NCBI GenBank assembly: GCA_051201605.1
Contig: CP179201.1
Location: 1,240,001 to 1,304,000 of the forward strand
Reading direction: 5' to 3'
Origin: CABZJG01 sp902512685
GTDB taxonomy: Bacteria; Pseudomonadota; Alphaproteobacteria; Rhodobacterales; Rhodobacteraceae
Length of the DNA stretch: 64,000 nt
Part shown: positions 46,048-54,880 of the stretch, one piece after another
How positions within the stretch are numbered: position 1 is the stretch's first letter
How the letters are laid out: the number at the start of each line of letters is the position of its first letter
The notes under the pieces: model-generated
The model's database searches: none
The model's input: only the letters and a program-made list of their open reading frames with translations
Told to the model about the DNA's origin: nothing
Translations under genes and position numbers: made by a program

Positions 46048-47811
46048 GTGTCTATTCTAAACGAAAGTCTGGCGCCAAGTTTGGCACAGCCGTTTTCCGA
46101 ACAAAAAAGACAAAATGAAACATCCCAAAGCGTGCCGCAAGATGGGACCTCTTATCTTTCAGGGGATACAAACCAACCTCTTCATTTTAAAACAATTCCC
46201 CAGATGTTGCGCGAAACTATTTCGCGGCATGGGCCAAGGGATGCTGCAGTTTTCCCTGATCAAAATAGGCGGTTGACATATTATGATTTTGATCGAGAAA
46301 TTGATGCTCTGGCCACTGGTCTTTTGGCGCTGGGTCTAGACAAAGGGGATCGGGTTGGTATTTGGTCGCCCAATCGATACGAATGGATTTTAACCCAGTT
46401 TGCAACCGCCCGTATTGGCTTGATTTTGGTCAATATTAACCCCGCCTATCGTTTGTCCGAGCTTGAATACGCGCTTAACAAGGTTCAATGCAAAGCTCTT
46501 GTTTTGGCTGAAAGCTTTAAAAATTCACACTATCTGGAAATGCTTCAAGATTTGGCCCCCGAACTTGCACACTGTGAACCCGGTCGGCTTAATGCTTCTA
46601 AACTGCCTTCTCTAAAGATTGTGGTTTCGATGAGCGAAACGCCTCAAAGTGGGATGTTAAGCTTTCAGCAAGTCACGCAGCTTGGCGGGCCGGCTCAGCA
46701 GCTTCGCTTAGAGGCGATAACAGGCACCTTAAACCCAGATGATGCCATAAATATCCAATTTACATCCGGGACAACCGGGTCCCCTAAGGGCGCAACGCTT
46801 AGTCACTACAATATTATAAACAATGCTCGCTTTGTAACGGACCGTATCAATTTAACAGAGATGGATAGCCTATGCATTCCGGTTCCACTTTACCATTGTT
46901 TTGGAATGGTTATGGGGGCACTGGGATGTGTTAGCAAAGGGGCAACGATGGTCTTTCCTGGCCAAGGTTTCGACCCCGAAGAAACACTAAGAACACTTCA
47001 ATCAGAGCGCTGCACAGCGCTTTATGGTGTCCCAACAATGTTTGTTGCCATGCTCCAAAAAATGGAAAGTCAATCTTTTAATTTGACCTCACTGCGAACT
47101 GGAATTATGGCCGGTGCGCCTTGCCCAATAGATATAATGGAGCGGGTTATCAGTGAAATGAATATGACCGAAGTCACTATTTGTTACGGGATGACCGAGA
47201 CTTCGCCTGTGTCATTCCAAAGCTTTGTGGATGACCCCGTTGAAAAAAGATGCAGTACAGTGGGGCGTATTCACCCCCATTTAGAGGTGAAAATTATTGA
47301 TGAAGACAGCTCTATCGTTCCGGTCGGAACCAGCGGACAGCTTTGTACACGTGGCTACTCTGTGATGAAAGGGTATTGGGGCGATGAAGAAAAAACACGC
47401 GAGTGTATTGTTGATGGTTGGATGTTAACGGGTGACCTTGCAGTGATAGACAACGAAGGCTTTTGCGATATCGTTGGCCGGGTTAAGGATATGATCATAA
47501 GGGGCGGCGAAAATATTTACCCGCGAGAAGTTGAAGATTTTCTGTTTCGCCATCCAGATATTTTGGAAGTTCAGGTTTTTGGCGTTCCAGATGAAAAATT
47601 TGGCGAACAGGTTTGTGCTTGGGTTGTTGCTGCGCCAAACAAAGAGATATCACCAGAAGCGGTTCGTTCTTTTTGTGAAGGTCAAATTGCCCATTATAAA
47701 ATTCCCAAGCACATCGCTATAGTCAAAGAATTGCCCATGACCATTACTGGCAAGCCACAAAAGTTTGTGATGCGCGATAAAATGATAGAGTTCCTGCAGA
47801 CCACTAACTGA
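46048..47811 (+). CDS. Acyl-CoA ligase, FadD-like AMP-binding enzyme
   Basis: 587 residues from a GTG at 46048, preceded by GGGAG, 15 bp after the fusion gene. ANL motifs: IQFTSGTTGSPKGATLSH, VTICYGMTETSPVSF, TGDLAVIDNEGFCDIVGR, GGENIYPREVEDFL, and the catalytic lysine in TITGKPQKFVMRD. The length and N-terminal extension resemble medium-chain or aromatic acyl-CoA ligases. By position it should activate the carboxylic acid released by the amidase. Last gene of the amide operon. Confidence 0.9.
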   Translation: MSILNESLAPSLAQPFSEQKRQNETSQSVPQDGTSYLSGDTNQPLHFKTIPQMLRETISRHGPRDAAVFPDQNRRLTYYDFDREIDALATGLLALGLDKGDRVGIWSPNRYEWILTQFATARIGLILVNINPAYRLSELEYALNKVQCKALVLAESFKNSHYLEMLQDLAPELAHCEPGRLNASKLPSLKIVVSMSETPQSGMLSFQQVTQLGGPAQQLRLEAITGTLNPDDAINIQFTSGTTGSPKGATLSHYNIINNARFVTDRINLTEMDSLCIPVPLYHCFGMVMGALGCVSKGATMVFPGQGFDPEETLRTLQSERCTALYGVPTMFVAMLQKMESQSFNLTSLRTGIMAGAPCPIDIMERVISEMNMTEVTICYGMTETSPVSFQSFVDDPVEKRCSTVGRIHPHLEVKIIDEDSSIVPVGTSGQLCTRGYSVMKGYWGDEEKTRECIVDGWMLTGDLAVIDNEGFCDIVGRVKDMIIRGGENIYPREVEDFLFRHPDILEVQVFGVPDEKFGEQVCAWVVAAPNKEISPEAVRSFCEGQIAHYKIPKHIAIVKELPMTITGKPQKFVMRDKMIEFLQTTN

Positions 47812-47935
47812 GTAAATGAAGCATATAGCGGTTGATAGCGGTGATCTAGAAAAACATAATAAATACATATCTATATAGGTTAATATTAATGTTATACTGC
47901 TGACAAAGACGAACTCAAGGTGGAGTACGTAAATC

Positions 47936-48067
47936 AGCCTTGTCAGAATAAACCACCTTGCCCACAATAGGCCCGTCAACTAGCCATGCGGCTATGCCTA
48001 ATCAAGTTTCATTCCGCTACTTCAAAACCAGCCCTGAGATCATCCGACTCGCAGTCATGCTTCATGC
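47936..48067 (+). mobile_element. IS6-family relic, left end only
   Basis: Left terminal repeat GCCTTGTCAGAATAAACC, then the first ~25 transposase codons (SFRYFKTSPEIIRLAVML). It breaks off near ATGCTTCATGCAATGG, where it joins the tail of a primase gene; the shared ATGCA/CAATGG bases suggest microhomology joining. Same orientation as the complete IS6 at 35190, so the two bracket the amide genes. The 125 bp before it, after the acyl-CoA ligase, show nothing. Confidence 0.75.
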
Positions 48068-48180
48068 AATGGTACGGTATCCATCCAGTAATCCACCTCT
48101 AACCCCCAACCAATGTAGGTAGTGTAGGCAATGTAGGCATTTTGGAAAACTTTTCTGGGGAAATTCTCTGGGGACTTGGA
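48066..48180 (+). mobile_element. Primase-gene tail plus half of an iteron origin (relic)
   Basis: The last ~11 codons of the prim-pol/helicase gene (QWYGIHPVIHL then TAA) are followed by three 9-bp iterons, AATGTAGGT, AGTGTAGGC and AATGTAGGC at 48112-48138, and the AT-rich core (TTTGGAAAACTTTTCTGGGG and on). The opposite iteron set is missing: homology stops at about 48180. Nearly identical, in reverse orientation, to 54389-54515. Confidence 0.75.
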
Positions 48181-49040
48181 GGACATAAAGCAAGGTCGCG
48201 CGCGTGCGTGGGATTAGAGGCTTAAAATTTTGTAAAATTAGGAACATAGCCCAATAAAAATATATAAAATGGATGGTGGTCCAAGTAGTGCTATTGCGAG
48301 TTACCTTTTTCCAAACACAATATCGCAATGAATATGGTTAATTGCTCTTAGATTGAATTATGTGTCTGAAAGATAAAAGTCCACTATTTGTGGGGGCGAA
48401 TGTGGGGGCTAGAAAATAGTTAATTTTATAAGTTAATGAAAATAATAGATTTATTGTTTGATTATGGCGGAGGAGGTGTGAGTTTGGTTCTCGTATCATC
48501 CGTCAGTAATTCAGTAAGTCACTGGAATCATTAATAGCAGTAGTCCTGAGTTCATAGCAATACGGCGCATAATGGTTATCAAATTGGTTAAGGGCTACCG
48601 GGGCGAGTGCCATGCCACCCCCTATGGTTACCGTATATGGCGCTGACCTGAGATTTGGGTTTCAATATCGTCAACGGGCTGCATCAGGCTATTTCGGCTG
48701 AGCTTGATGGGTAAGCCTGTAAGGCGTGGGTGGCGGCTCTGTGCATCACTTTGGCAGTTACCCAAGCTCAATGCATAATACCCCTGCTTGATGCTGATTA
48801 TCCCAGAATATTGTTAATATTTCATTGGGGCTACGGGGGGTGGGCCATGGGGTAACCATATCTGTGGTCTGCCACAGTTCAGCCAGTCACCTCGTAAACT
48901 ACTTTGGGCTAAGTTTCGGGGTTAGATGACCGACTTGGTGATCCACGCTTAGGATTTAATAATCGTCAGGTTGACGGTTTTGGTTATGCAGGGGGATGAG
49001 GCCGGCTGTGTATCTACGAGGTTGGGGTGGTCTATTACTA
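48181..49040. other. Non-coding or decayed segment flanking the origin
   Basis: No convincing gene of useful length. Positions 48530-48660 align with 54060-54215 near the other origin copy; on the minus strand both can be read as a short conserved peptide (copy here: TILKPKSQVSAIYGN, later PYCYELRTTAINDSS), but this copy has a stop and a frame break. A direct repeat TGTGGGGGC occurs twice near 48391 and 48403. The segment with runs such as CTACGGGGGGTGGGCC near 48830 remains unexplained. Confidence 0.5.
48466..48477 (-). other. tRNA 3'-end-like sequence, possible attachment-site remnant
   Basis: Read on the minus strand, CACCTCCTCCGCCA resembles the acceptor end of a serine-type tRNA including CCA, but no T-arm follows. 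Integrative elements often leave such tRNA 3' copies as att sites. Very short, so tentative. Confidence 0.25.
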
Positions 49041-49061
49041 TTCTTCTTTATCGTAGAAGAA
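49041..49061. other. Hairpin beside the iteron origin
   Basis: TTCTTCT TTATCGT AGAAGAA: perfect 7-bp stem, 6 bp from the first iteron. A related but weaker inverted repeat (CTTC, CTCGTTAAA, GAAG) lies at the same place beside the other origin, 54337-54353, so it may be part of the origin or a regulatory structure. Confidence 0.4.
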
Positions 49062-49066
49062 GAAAC

Positions 49067-49168
49067 AATGTAGGAAATGTAGGGAATGTAGCCCAATCCG
49101 AAAAGTCTCCACAGAAATCCCAGTAGAAAGTTTTCAGAAAGGGCTACACTAACTACATCGCCTACATC
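49067..49168. other. Putative replication origin: two opposed sets of three 9-bp iterons
   Basis: Left set AATGTAGGA, AATGTAGGG, AATGTAGCC (49067-49093); right set, inverted, GGCTACACT, AACTACATC, GCCTACATC (49142-49168). Both have a strict 9-bp period and flank a 48-bp core with A-rich stretches (CCGAAAAGTC, AAAGTTTTCAG). The right set touches the end of the primase/helicase gene, as in P4-like and SaPI-type elements, where iterons next to the initiator gene are the origin. Arrangement seen directly; origin function inferred. Confidence 0.65.
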
Positions 49169-50696
49169 AGTAGGTTAAGCAGGGTTGGATGCCATGCCAT
49201 TGCAGGCCGTTTGAGGAGCGGTGTTGGTAGACGCCTGTAATCTTTTCAAGGGCACGCTTAAAGGCCGTTTGGGATTGTGGCTTGCGGCCTGCGCCTGAAC
49301 ACCAATCACGATAAGCCTGAAAGAACTTAGAGGCTGCGCAAGAATGGTCTTTATCAACCTCGCATTCGTCTTGGATGAACTGACTGATGCTATCCATTGC
49401 AATGCGATATTCTGCCACCTGGGCTTCCACGACGTCAGGCGTTTGCAGGCCGTTATTTTGCCAATCGAGGCAACCTTGAATAGCCCAATTTAAGATACCT
49501 GGAAGTTCCTGTAGCAATTTATCACTCAGGTTCTTATCTTGCTCTTCAGCAGAAAATGTTCTGTTGAATGGGATCGCTTTGATCCGCCGCCAAATACCAT
49601 GATCTGTATTGTTGATTTGTGGCAGACTATTTGTTGCTAACCATAACTTTCCAATGATGTTGAATTGGATATGGCTACCATAAAGCGGTCGTCCCTTTAA
49701 ACGATCGCCGCCCGTCATCTGTTTGATCTTGGCTTCAGCCAGCGATTGCCCTTCTTCCGTTTCACTGACTGTGATTAACCGTGCACCAATCAAGTCTACC
49801 AAATCATCACCGATGGAATTACCACCATTGGCGATCAACGTTTGCGATGCAGCGGTCGTGCCATACAGGCCAAGCAATTTGTTAATCAAGTTGATGAAGG
49901 TGGATTTACCATTAGCCCCATCGCCAATCATGATAAAAAGGCATTGCTCTGAAGTTGACCCAGTTAGACTGTAGCCGATGGCTCTTTGAACAAACCTAAT
50001 CAAATCTTGATCATTCTCAAAAACATCATTGAGAAATTGTAGAAAAGTCGGACAAGTTGCCTGCTCATCATGTTTAACAGCAAGCGCCTTGCTGACCAGT
50101 TTCTTAGGATTTGGTGCTATAGAACTTCCAGAACCTAAATCTATCCAACTACTACTCGAAGCCAATAAAAGTGGATCAGTGTCAAACTCAGTGGCCGATA
50201 CTGAACAATCCGTAGAAGCAAATTTAGCGATGTTTTCCAATCTGTTTAGGCTTTCAAATTGGGAGAGGTTGGATAAGTCTGAAAATTTGCCACGGTCAAA
50301 CAAGGCCTCTTTTGCTTCTGTCACGAACTGATAGGCCAGCTTAGTTATTATTGAGCGTTGATCAGCTTCCCAATAACAGCCATTCCAAATCATCCATTGC
50401 TTTTTTTCAAAGACGTAAACGGCTCTTCCAATCAGCCATTGGGCTAGGGCCGAACCCATTTTGGCCTCAGTAACATTAGCCTTGTCAGAGAACTGCCCAA
50501 AGTTGATGATGTTACCACCCTCATTTTTGCTATTAACAATCTCGAAGTGTCTTGGCTTTTCCGAATACGCTGCAATTCGATCTGCGATACGCTTGGCCGC
50601 TGAATGTCCTAGACACTCAACCAAACCTTTATATCCAATCAAATCATCCATTGGCTTGGAGAACGTGCTTCTAACAGTATTGAGCCGATCCTTTTC
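49167..50696 (-). pseudogene. Prim-pol/P4-type primase-helicase, 5'-truncated copy
   Basis: Encodes the helicase part of a phage/plasmid initiator: the D5_N-like region AQWLIGRAVYVFEKKQWMIW, the SF3 helicase Walker A MIGDGANGKSTFINL (near residue 240 of the remaining 494), ARLITVSETEEGQSL, and a C-terminal winged-helix-like end with SQTAFKRALEKITGVYQHRS. Homology to the 5'-complete gene at 62992 begins at 50696; an in-frame TGA lies just before, so the first usable ATG is at 50651. The prim-pol domain (~213 residues) is missing. The remaining helicase could still be made. Confidence 0.85.
50327..50696 (-). repeat. Inverted repeat arm 1 (identical to 63631-64000)
   Basis: The reverse complement of this stretch matches 63631-64000 in the segments I compared directly (both ends and the shared coding frames) with no length difference. 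The match continues to the right window edge, so the full repeat may be longer, up to about 1.6 kb if it includes the rest of the helicase and the origin. It bounds a 12.9 kb segment with arm 2. Confidence 0.88.
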
Positions 50697-50784
50697 TCAC
50701 ATTTTTTCTGAAAAAGCTAAGGCTAAACAAATGGTGTAAAAAACTTGTCATAGATGGACGCAAATTCTGGAGTCAGAAACGGTC

Positions 50785-52287
50785 TCACCTAATACGCCCA
50801 TAGCGAACTGCGTTATAACCTAGTTCAATCCAGTTATAGTTTGTAGTTGCGGCATTGATAACCACAATACGAGACTGATCCATATCAATAAATATGTCCT
50901 GCCCTCCATATCCAGACATGCCAAGTATGTTTCGATTGCGCATGTTTGGAAAATCCAGATAGAAGTACCCACCGTATCTGTAGCTCATTATATCCATATG
51001 TGGGGTTTTAAGATTTCTTGCCGATCTCTGACTACCATTACGAACGCTTCGCTCATTTAGACTCTTAAGGTATTTCCCAACACAATTATCAGCCTGCCAA
51101 TCTTCCATCATCGCAATTGCTATCCGTAAATAGTCGTATTTTGTGGCAAAAAAATAATACCAACCTCTGGTGAAGTCTGGGCTTCCTGACCCGCGGTGCT
51201 TTAAAAACATGACTGAGTGCTGGATTTTGACTTTCTCATTAAAGATATTCTTTAGAAATTGCTCCCAGTCTTTTCCCGTTTTAAAAATAACATAATTAAG
51301 AGCTATGTTTGTCGCTAAACCATTATAATTAAATTTATTGGAAGCATTTGGAGTAGTTCCGTTTAAGTCAGAAACGACTAAGTCAGCTATGTTAAAATTA
51401 GCATTGAACCACCGACCAGATTTGATCATTCCTCTCGCTTCAGTGACTACGTGGTGATCCCGCGCACTCATATTCAGAATATCTATTAAGGGTTGTTGAC
51501 CATAAAGCGTATCTTCAACTAGCGACCAATCACTTAAATTCTGATCTAAAGAGTCGATATAACCTTCGCAAATAGCGTGCCCCACCAAATAAGAGACAAT
51601 CGATTTGCCAACTGAATGACTGGGGTATTTTGTACCATTATTCAACTTAAACGAAAAGCGATTATCAGGTGCTAAACCGTCATAAAAAATGGTACCTTTT
51701 TCATAAAACAAGTAACTGAGAATTGAGTTTTCAGAGAGCTGTTTTTTAAGAAATTCACTTTTCTTTATTTGAACTTTGAATTGATTTGCATTCCTAGCAG
51801 GGTGTACTTCAAACCTATCAAATCGATTTGGATCATTCATCCTCCTTTCAAAATAAAGTGAAAGAGTTTCGTCATCTGCAGGTGGTGATAATTTTTTAGG
51901 TAGTTGTTCATACTTTGGAAAAAAGATGACCCCATTGCTGTTTACCGAATGTTCAACAGGTCTGCCATTTGATGTAAATTTTGGCTTAAGAATTAATTTA
52001 CAAGTCTTAGCACCATTGAAAGTTCTGTGGTTCTTTCTCATGCGCAACCTGTTTAATTCTTTTTTGCCAAAGGGAGATACATATTCCTGCTTTTGGTCGT
52101 TAAAAAAACTGATTACCGCATTTTCAGTTTTCTTTCCCCATATGCCATCGATAGGACCTGGATTATAACAAAGTTCGGCTAAAAGAGTCTGAACTTCTCG
52201 GACATCGATGCCTTTGTCTACGTCCGCAAATAGCGGATTTAAACAAATAGAGATCAAAAGACCCATGGTTAATAATATTTTCTTCAT
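50785..52287 (-). CDS. Secreted serine hydrolase of the beta-lactamase fold with peptidoglycan-binding domain
   Basis: 500 residues. N-terminal Sec signal peptide (KKILLTMGLLISICLNPLFA), then a peptidoglycan-binding-1 repeat at about 28-75 (VREVQTLLAELCYNPGPIDG), then a class-C beta-lactamase/esterase-like domain from about 200, with the SxxK motif in SHSVGKSIVSYLVGH and the late GYGGQDIFIDMDQSRIVVI strand segment. Periplasmic and probably acting on a peptide or ester near the cell wall; true beta-lactamase activity is not implied. AT-rich and isolated between primase and cyclase relics, consistent with acquired cargo. Confidence 0.82.
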   Translation of the reverse strand: MKKILLTMGLLISICLNPLFADVDKGIDVREVQTLLAELCYNPGPIDGIWGKKTENAVISFFNDQKQEYVSPFGKKELNRLRMRKNHRTFNGAKTCKLILKPKFTSNGRPVEHSVNSNGVIFFPKYEQLPKKLSPPADDETLSLYFERRMNDPNRFDRFEVHPARNANQFKVQIKKSEFLKKQLSENSILSYLFYEKGTIFYDGLAPDNRFSFKLNNGTKYPSHSVGKSIVSYLVGHAICEGYIDSLDQNLSDWSLVEDTLYGQQPLIDILNMSARDHHVVTEARGMIKSGRWFNANFNIADLVVSDLNGTTPNASNKFNYNGLATNIALNYVIFKTGKDWEQFLKNIFNEKVKIQHSVMFLKHRGSGSPDFTRGWYYFFATKYDYLRIAIAMMEDWQADNCVGKYLKSLNERSVRNGSQRSARNLKTPHMDIMSYRYGGYFYLDFPNMRNRNILGMSGYGGQDIFIDMDQSRIVVINAATTNYNWIELGYNAVRYGRIR

Positions 52288-52337
52288 AGCTACATTAGTA
52301 GCAAATTATCTAATCTTCATAAACACTTTTGTGGTGA

Positions 52338-53843
52338 GTGGGTGATAATGTGAGGTGGGGTGGGAGAATTATCCTATCTAACTGCTGCTTCTATGGGGAT
52401 GGGGTAAATGTAGCTGCCCGGCTTGAAGCATTATGCCAGCCCGGAGGGGTTTGCCTGTCCAAAGCAATACATGATTTTGTCAGTCAAAAGGTAGAGTTGA
52501 CATTTAACGACATTGGCCAGCAAAAAGTTAAGAATACCGATATTCATGCGTTTGATCTTGTCATAGACGGAGCTGCCAATCGAGAAGTGAGGTCAGAGCC
52601 ATCATCGAAAACTGAAAATTATGAGCGAGAGCTAGGTGCCATCGCTGTTTTACCATTTGAAAACCAAAGCAATGATCCAGAGCAGGATTACTTTGTTGAT
52701 GGTATAACTGACGATATAATTGCAAACTTGTCTCTTTGGCGGACGTTCCCGGTAATATCTCGAAACTCAAGTTTTGCATTCAAAGAAAAATCGGTTGCTG
52801 CGAATGAAGTAGCGCAAGAATTGGGCGCTAGATACGTTGTCCAAGGAAGTATTCGGAAGGGTGGGCAAAGGGTTCGCATCACGGCTCAACTGGTTGATGC
52901 AGAGAAAGATCGCCAGCTATGGTCAGAAAGGTGGGATAGAAGCTTAGAGGATATTTTTGATGTCCAGGATGAAGTTGCAGCTGCAGTCGCAGCACAAGTG
53001 AATCCTGCACTTCAGGACTATGAATTTGAGAGAATTGAGAGAGACAGGCCCACCAACCTAAATGCCTGGGAATTATATTTAAAGGCTCTTCATACCTTTA
53101 ATGAAAGAACTCATGCTGATCACAAAGATCTAGGGGTGGCTCATGCAAAACAAATGTGCGAGCAGGTAATTAGCTTGGACAAAAAGATGTCTCATGCTTA
53201 TTCGCTTATGGCCGACATATATTTCGCTGAATTAGGCCAATTTCTTACGGATGACTCCGCTACCCCGCTACAAAAAATATATGATTATGCCAAGGTTGCT
53301 TCAGATTTAGATCCCAAAAATTCGGTGGCAGCAAACCTAATTGCTTCGCATTTTTTCTTTTCGGGAAAGTTTGATCAATCAAAATTGTATGCTGAGAGAG
53401 CAGTTAAACTGAACCCTAGTTTCCCGGAAGCATTATATAGATTAGGACAATCCCTCGTACATTCAGGCCAGTATGCTGACGCCGAAGAGTATTACCATAA
53501 AGCAATCGCATTAAGCCCGTTAGATCCAAATTCAAATGTATATAAAAATGGTTTGTTTTTTGCCAACTTAGGGCAAAATAATTTTGAAGCGGCGCTAAAT
53601 TACAATGATGAGTGTAGACTTCAGTTTCCTACAGTCGGTACGTATAAAGGTTTCAACGCAGCTACTTTAGGCCATTTAGAACGAGGAGACGAGGCTAAAC
53701 TCGCTCTTGAAGAATATCTAGTTTTACGCCCTAATTTGAAAAAGAAGTCTGATTACAAACGAATTTTTGTTCCAAATTCTACGTTAGCTGATGTTCTGAT
53801 TGAAGGCTTAATTAAAGCAGGTTGGGAGCCACAGGACGAGTAA
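52338..53843 (+). pseudogene. Class III adenylate/guanylate cyclase-TPR protein, 5'-truncated
   Basis: The open frame gives 501 residues, but homology starts only around FYGDGVNVAARLEALCQPGG, the C-terminal third of a class III cyclase domain; the catalytic metal-binding part and any N-terminal region are missing. Next comes the FlgO/TolB-like region (GAIAVLPFENQSNDPEQDYF, VVQGSIRKGGQRVRITAQLV), then TPR repeats from about residue 260 (ALYRLGQSLVHSGQYADAEE). The first ~20 codons look like junk. Cyclase activity should be lost; the TPR part could still be made if translated. The 3' end abuts an integrase fragment. Confidence 0.78.
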
Positions 53844-53953
53844 GCAATCCTGCCTGTTCTATAATGCCGTCTTAAATCGGTAGGAACTCTACGGGAAAAG
53901 TACCAAATGCCATTCTTTTGGAATGTGTAACTATTAGATTTGGTTGCCAACAT
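53837..53953 (-). pseudogene. N-terminal fragment of a phage-type tyrosine integrase
   Basis: About 39 residues from the ATG at 53953: TFQKNGIWYFSRRVPTDLRR followed by HYRTGRIAYS, the start typical of alphaproteobacterial phage integrases. Beyond it the frame only reads antisense to the cyclase 3' end, so the gene is cut there. It lies on the same strand and downstream of the origin and primase tail at 54.4-54.6 kb, suggesting the element order primase, origin, conserved segment, integrase. Confidence 0.65.
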
Positions 53954-54362
53954 GGTCTACGGCTCACTATAAAAGTCAAAATAGTGAGGTATTACAATGC
54001 GTTATTGGGTTAGGTGGTGCACCGGGGAGGTAGTTCTACTCCTTACCACTGCACCGAATTACTGCTAACATCCTGATATCATTAGATACAGCATACCTGA
54101 GTTCATCACAATAAGGCGTATTCTGGTCAATAATCTGGTCAGTAATGGCTGGGGGGCCAGTGCCATGGGGGTATACTGGGGTACTGTACTCAGCGATGAC
54201 CTGAGATTGGGGTTTGGTAATCGTCAACTTGGTAAATCTACCCTAATACCCGATCTTGACTGTTTTATCTGACCAGTGGTTGGGAGCGGCTTGTGTATCC
54301 AGCTTATACGAGGGTTTGCCTTATATATTATTACCCCTTCCTCGTTAAAGAAGAGAGATAAC
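53954..54362 (-). other. Conserved segment between integrase relic and origin, with a possible small ORF
   Basis: Matches the segment beside the 49.07 kb origin in several blocks. On the minus strand 54227-54036 encodes 63 residues from a TTG (TITKPQSQVIAEYSTPV, later TPYCDELRYAVSNDIRML); the other copy reads KPKSQVSAIY and PYCYELRTTAIND at the matching places. It could be a small element protein such as a regulator or excisionase, or only conserved DNA. Near 54013-54028 the minus strand reads CCTCCCCGGTGCACCA, again like a tRNA acceptor end. Otherwise nothing recognised. Confidence 0.4.
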
Positions 54363-54464
54363 AGTGTAGGGAATGTAGGCAATGTAGGCAAATCCGAAAA
54401 GTCCCCAGAGAATTCCCCCAGAAAAATTTTCCAAAATGCCTACATTGCCTACACTACCTACATT
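54363..54464. other. Putative replication origin, second complete copy
   Basis: Left set AGTGTAGGG, AATGTAGGC, AATGTAGGC (54363-54389); right inverted set GCCTACATT, GCCTACACT, ACCTACATT (54438-54464). The 48-bp core carries AATCCGAAAAGTCCCC and GAAAAATTTTCCAAAA. The architecture equals that at 49067: 9-bp period, three repeats each side and identical core length, with only moderate sequence identity in the core. It lies 9 bp from the primase-tail stop. Confidence 0.65.
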
Positions 54465-54473
54465 GGTCGGGGG

Positions 54474-54571
54474 TTAGAGGTGGATTACTGGATGGATACC
54501 GTGCCATTGCATTCCGCTGGAACTGCGGTGTTGGTAGAGTTTTACCAGCCTGTCTAAGACTTTCTTTAAGC
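54474..54571 (-). pseudogene. Tail of the primase-helicase gene
   Basis: Encodes KKVLDRLVKLYQHRSSSGMQ and WHGIHPVIHL before a TAA, matching the C-terminus of the copy at 49167 (YQHRSSNGLQWHGIQP). Upstream it is joined in frame to an IS6 transposase N-terminus, making a 68-codon chimera. No functional domain is complete. Confidence 0.75.
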
Positions 54572-54801
54572 CAAACCGGTGCCACCAGTACCGGACAGAT
54601 TCATAGCTTACATCCACGCCACGTGCGTGTAGCAGGTCTTCTACGTTTCTCAGTGAGAGTGGAAATCTCACATACGGCATTACTGCACGCTGGATAATCT
54701 ACAGACTGGTTTTGAAGTAGCGGAAGGAAGCAAGGTTATGCATAGCTGGGTAGCTAATTGCCAGGCCTTCTAGAGGCAAGGAGGTTTGTTTTGACAGTGC
54801 C
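54572..54801 (-). mobile_element. IS6-family relic, left part of the element
   Basis: The left terminal repeat, read on the minus strand, is GGCACTGTCAAAACAAACC (ending at 54801), followed by transposase codons for SFRYFKTSL, a stop, then VRFPLSLRNVEDLLHARGVD and ESVRYWWHRFG, where it joins the primase tail. The internal stop and the missing DDE domain make it inactive. The joint to primase sequence parallels the one at 48067, but at a different point of the IS. Confidence 0.75.
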
Positions 54802-54880
54802 ATGGTGGACGCTTTTTTAGAAAAAGGCTCCCAATATTTCTGATCTGCGGTATTATAGGGTGAGCTTTTAGAGTTTATCA

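Noticed and set aside
49067..49168. Short regularly spaced repeats as a CRISPR array
   Set aside because: The repeats are 9-mers without spacers and occur in two inverted sets beside an initiator gene, which fits iterons and not CRISPR.
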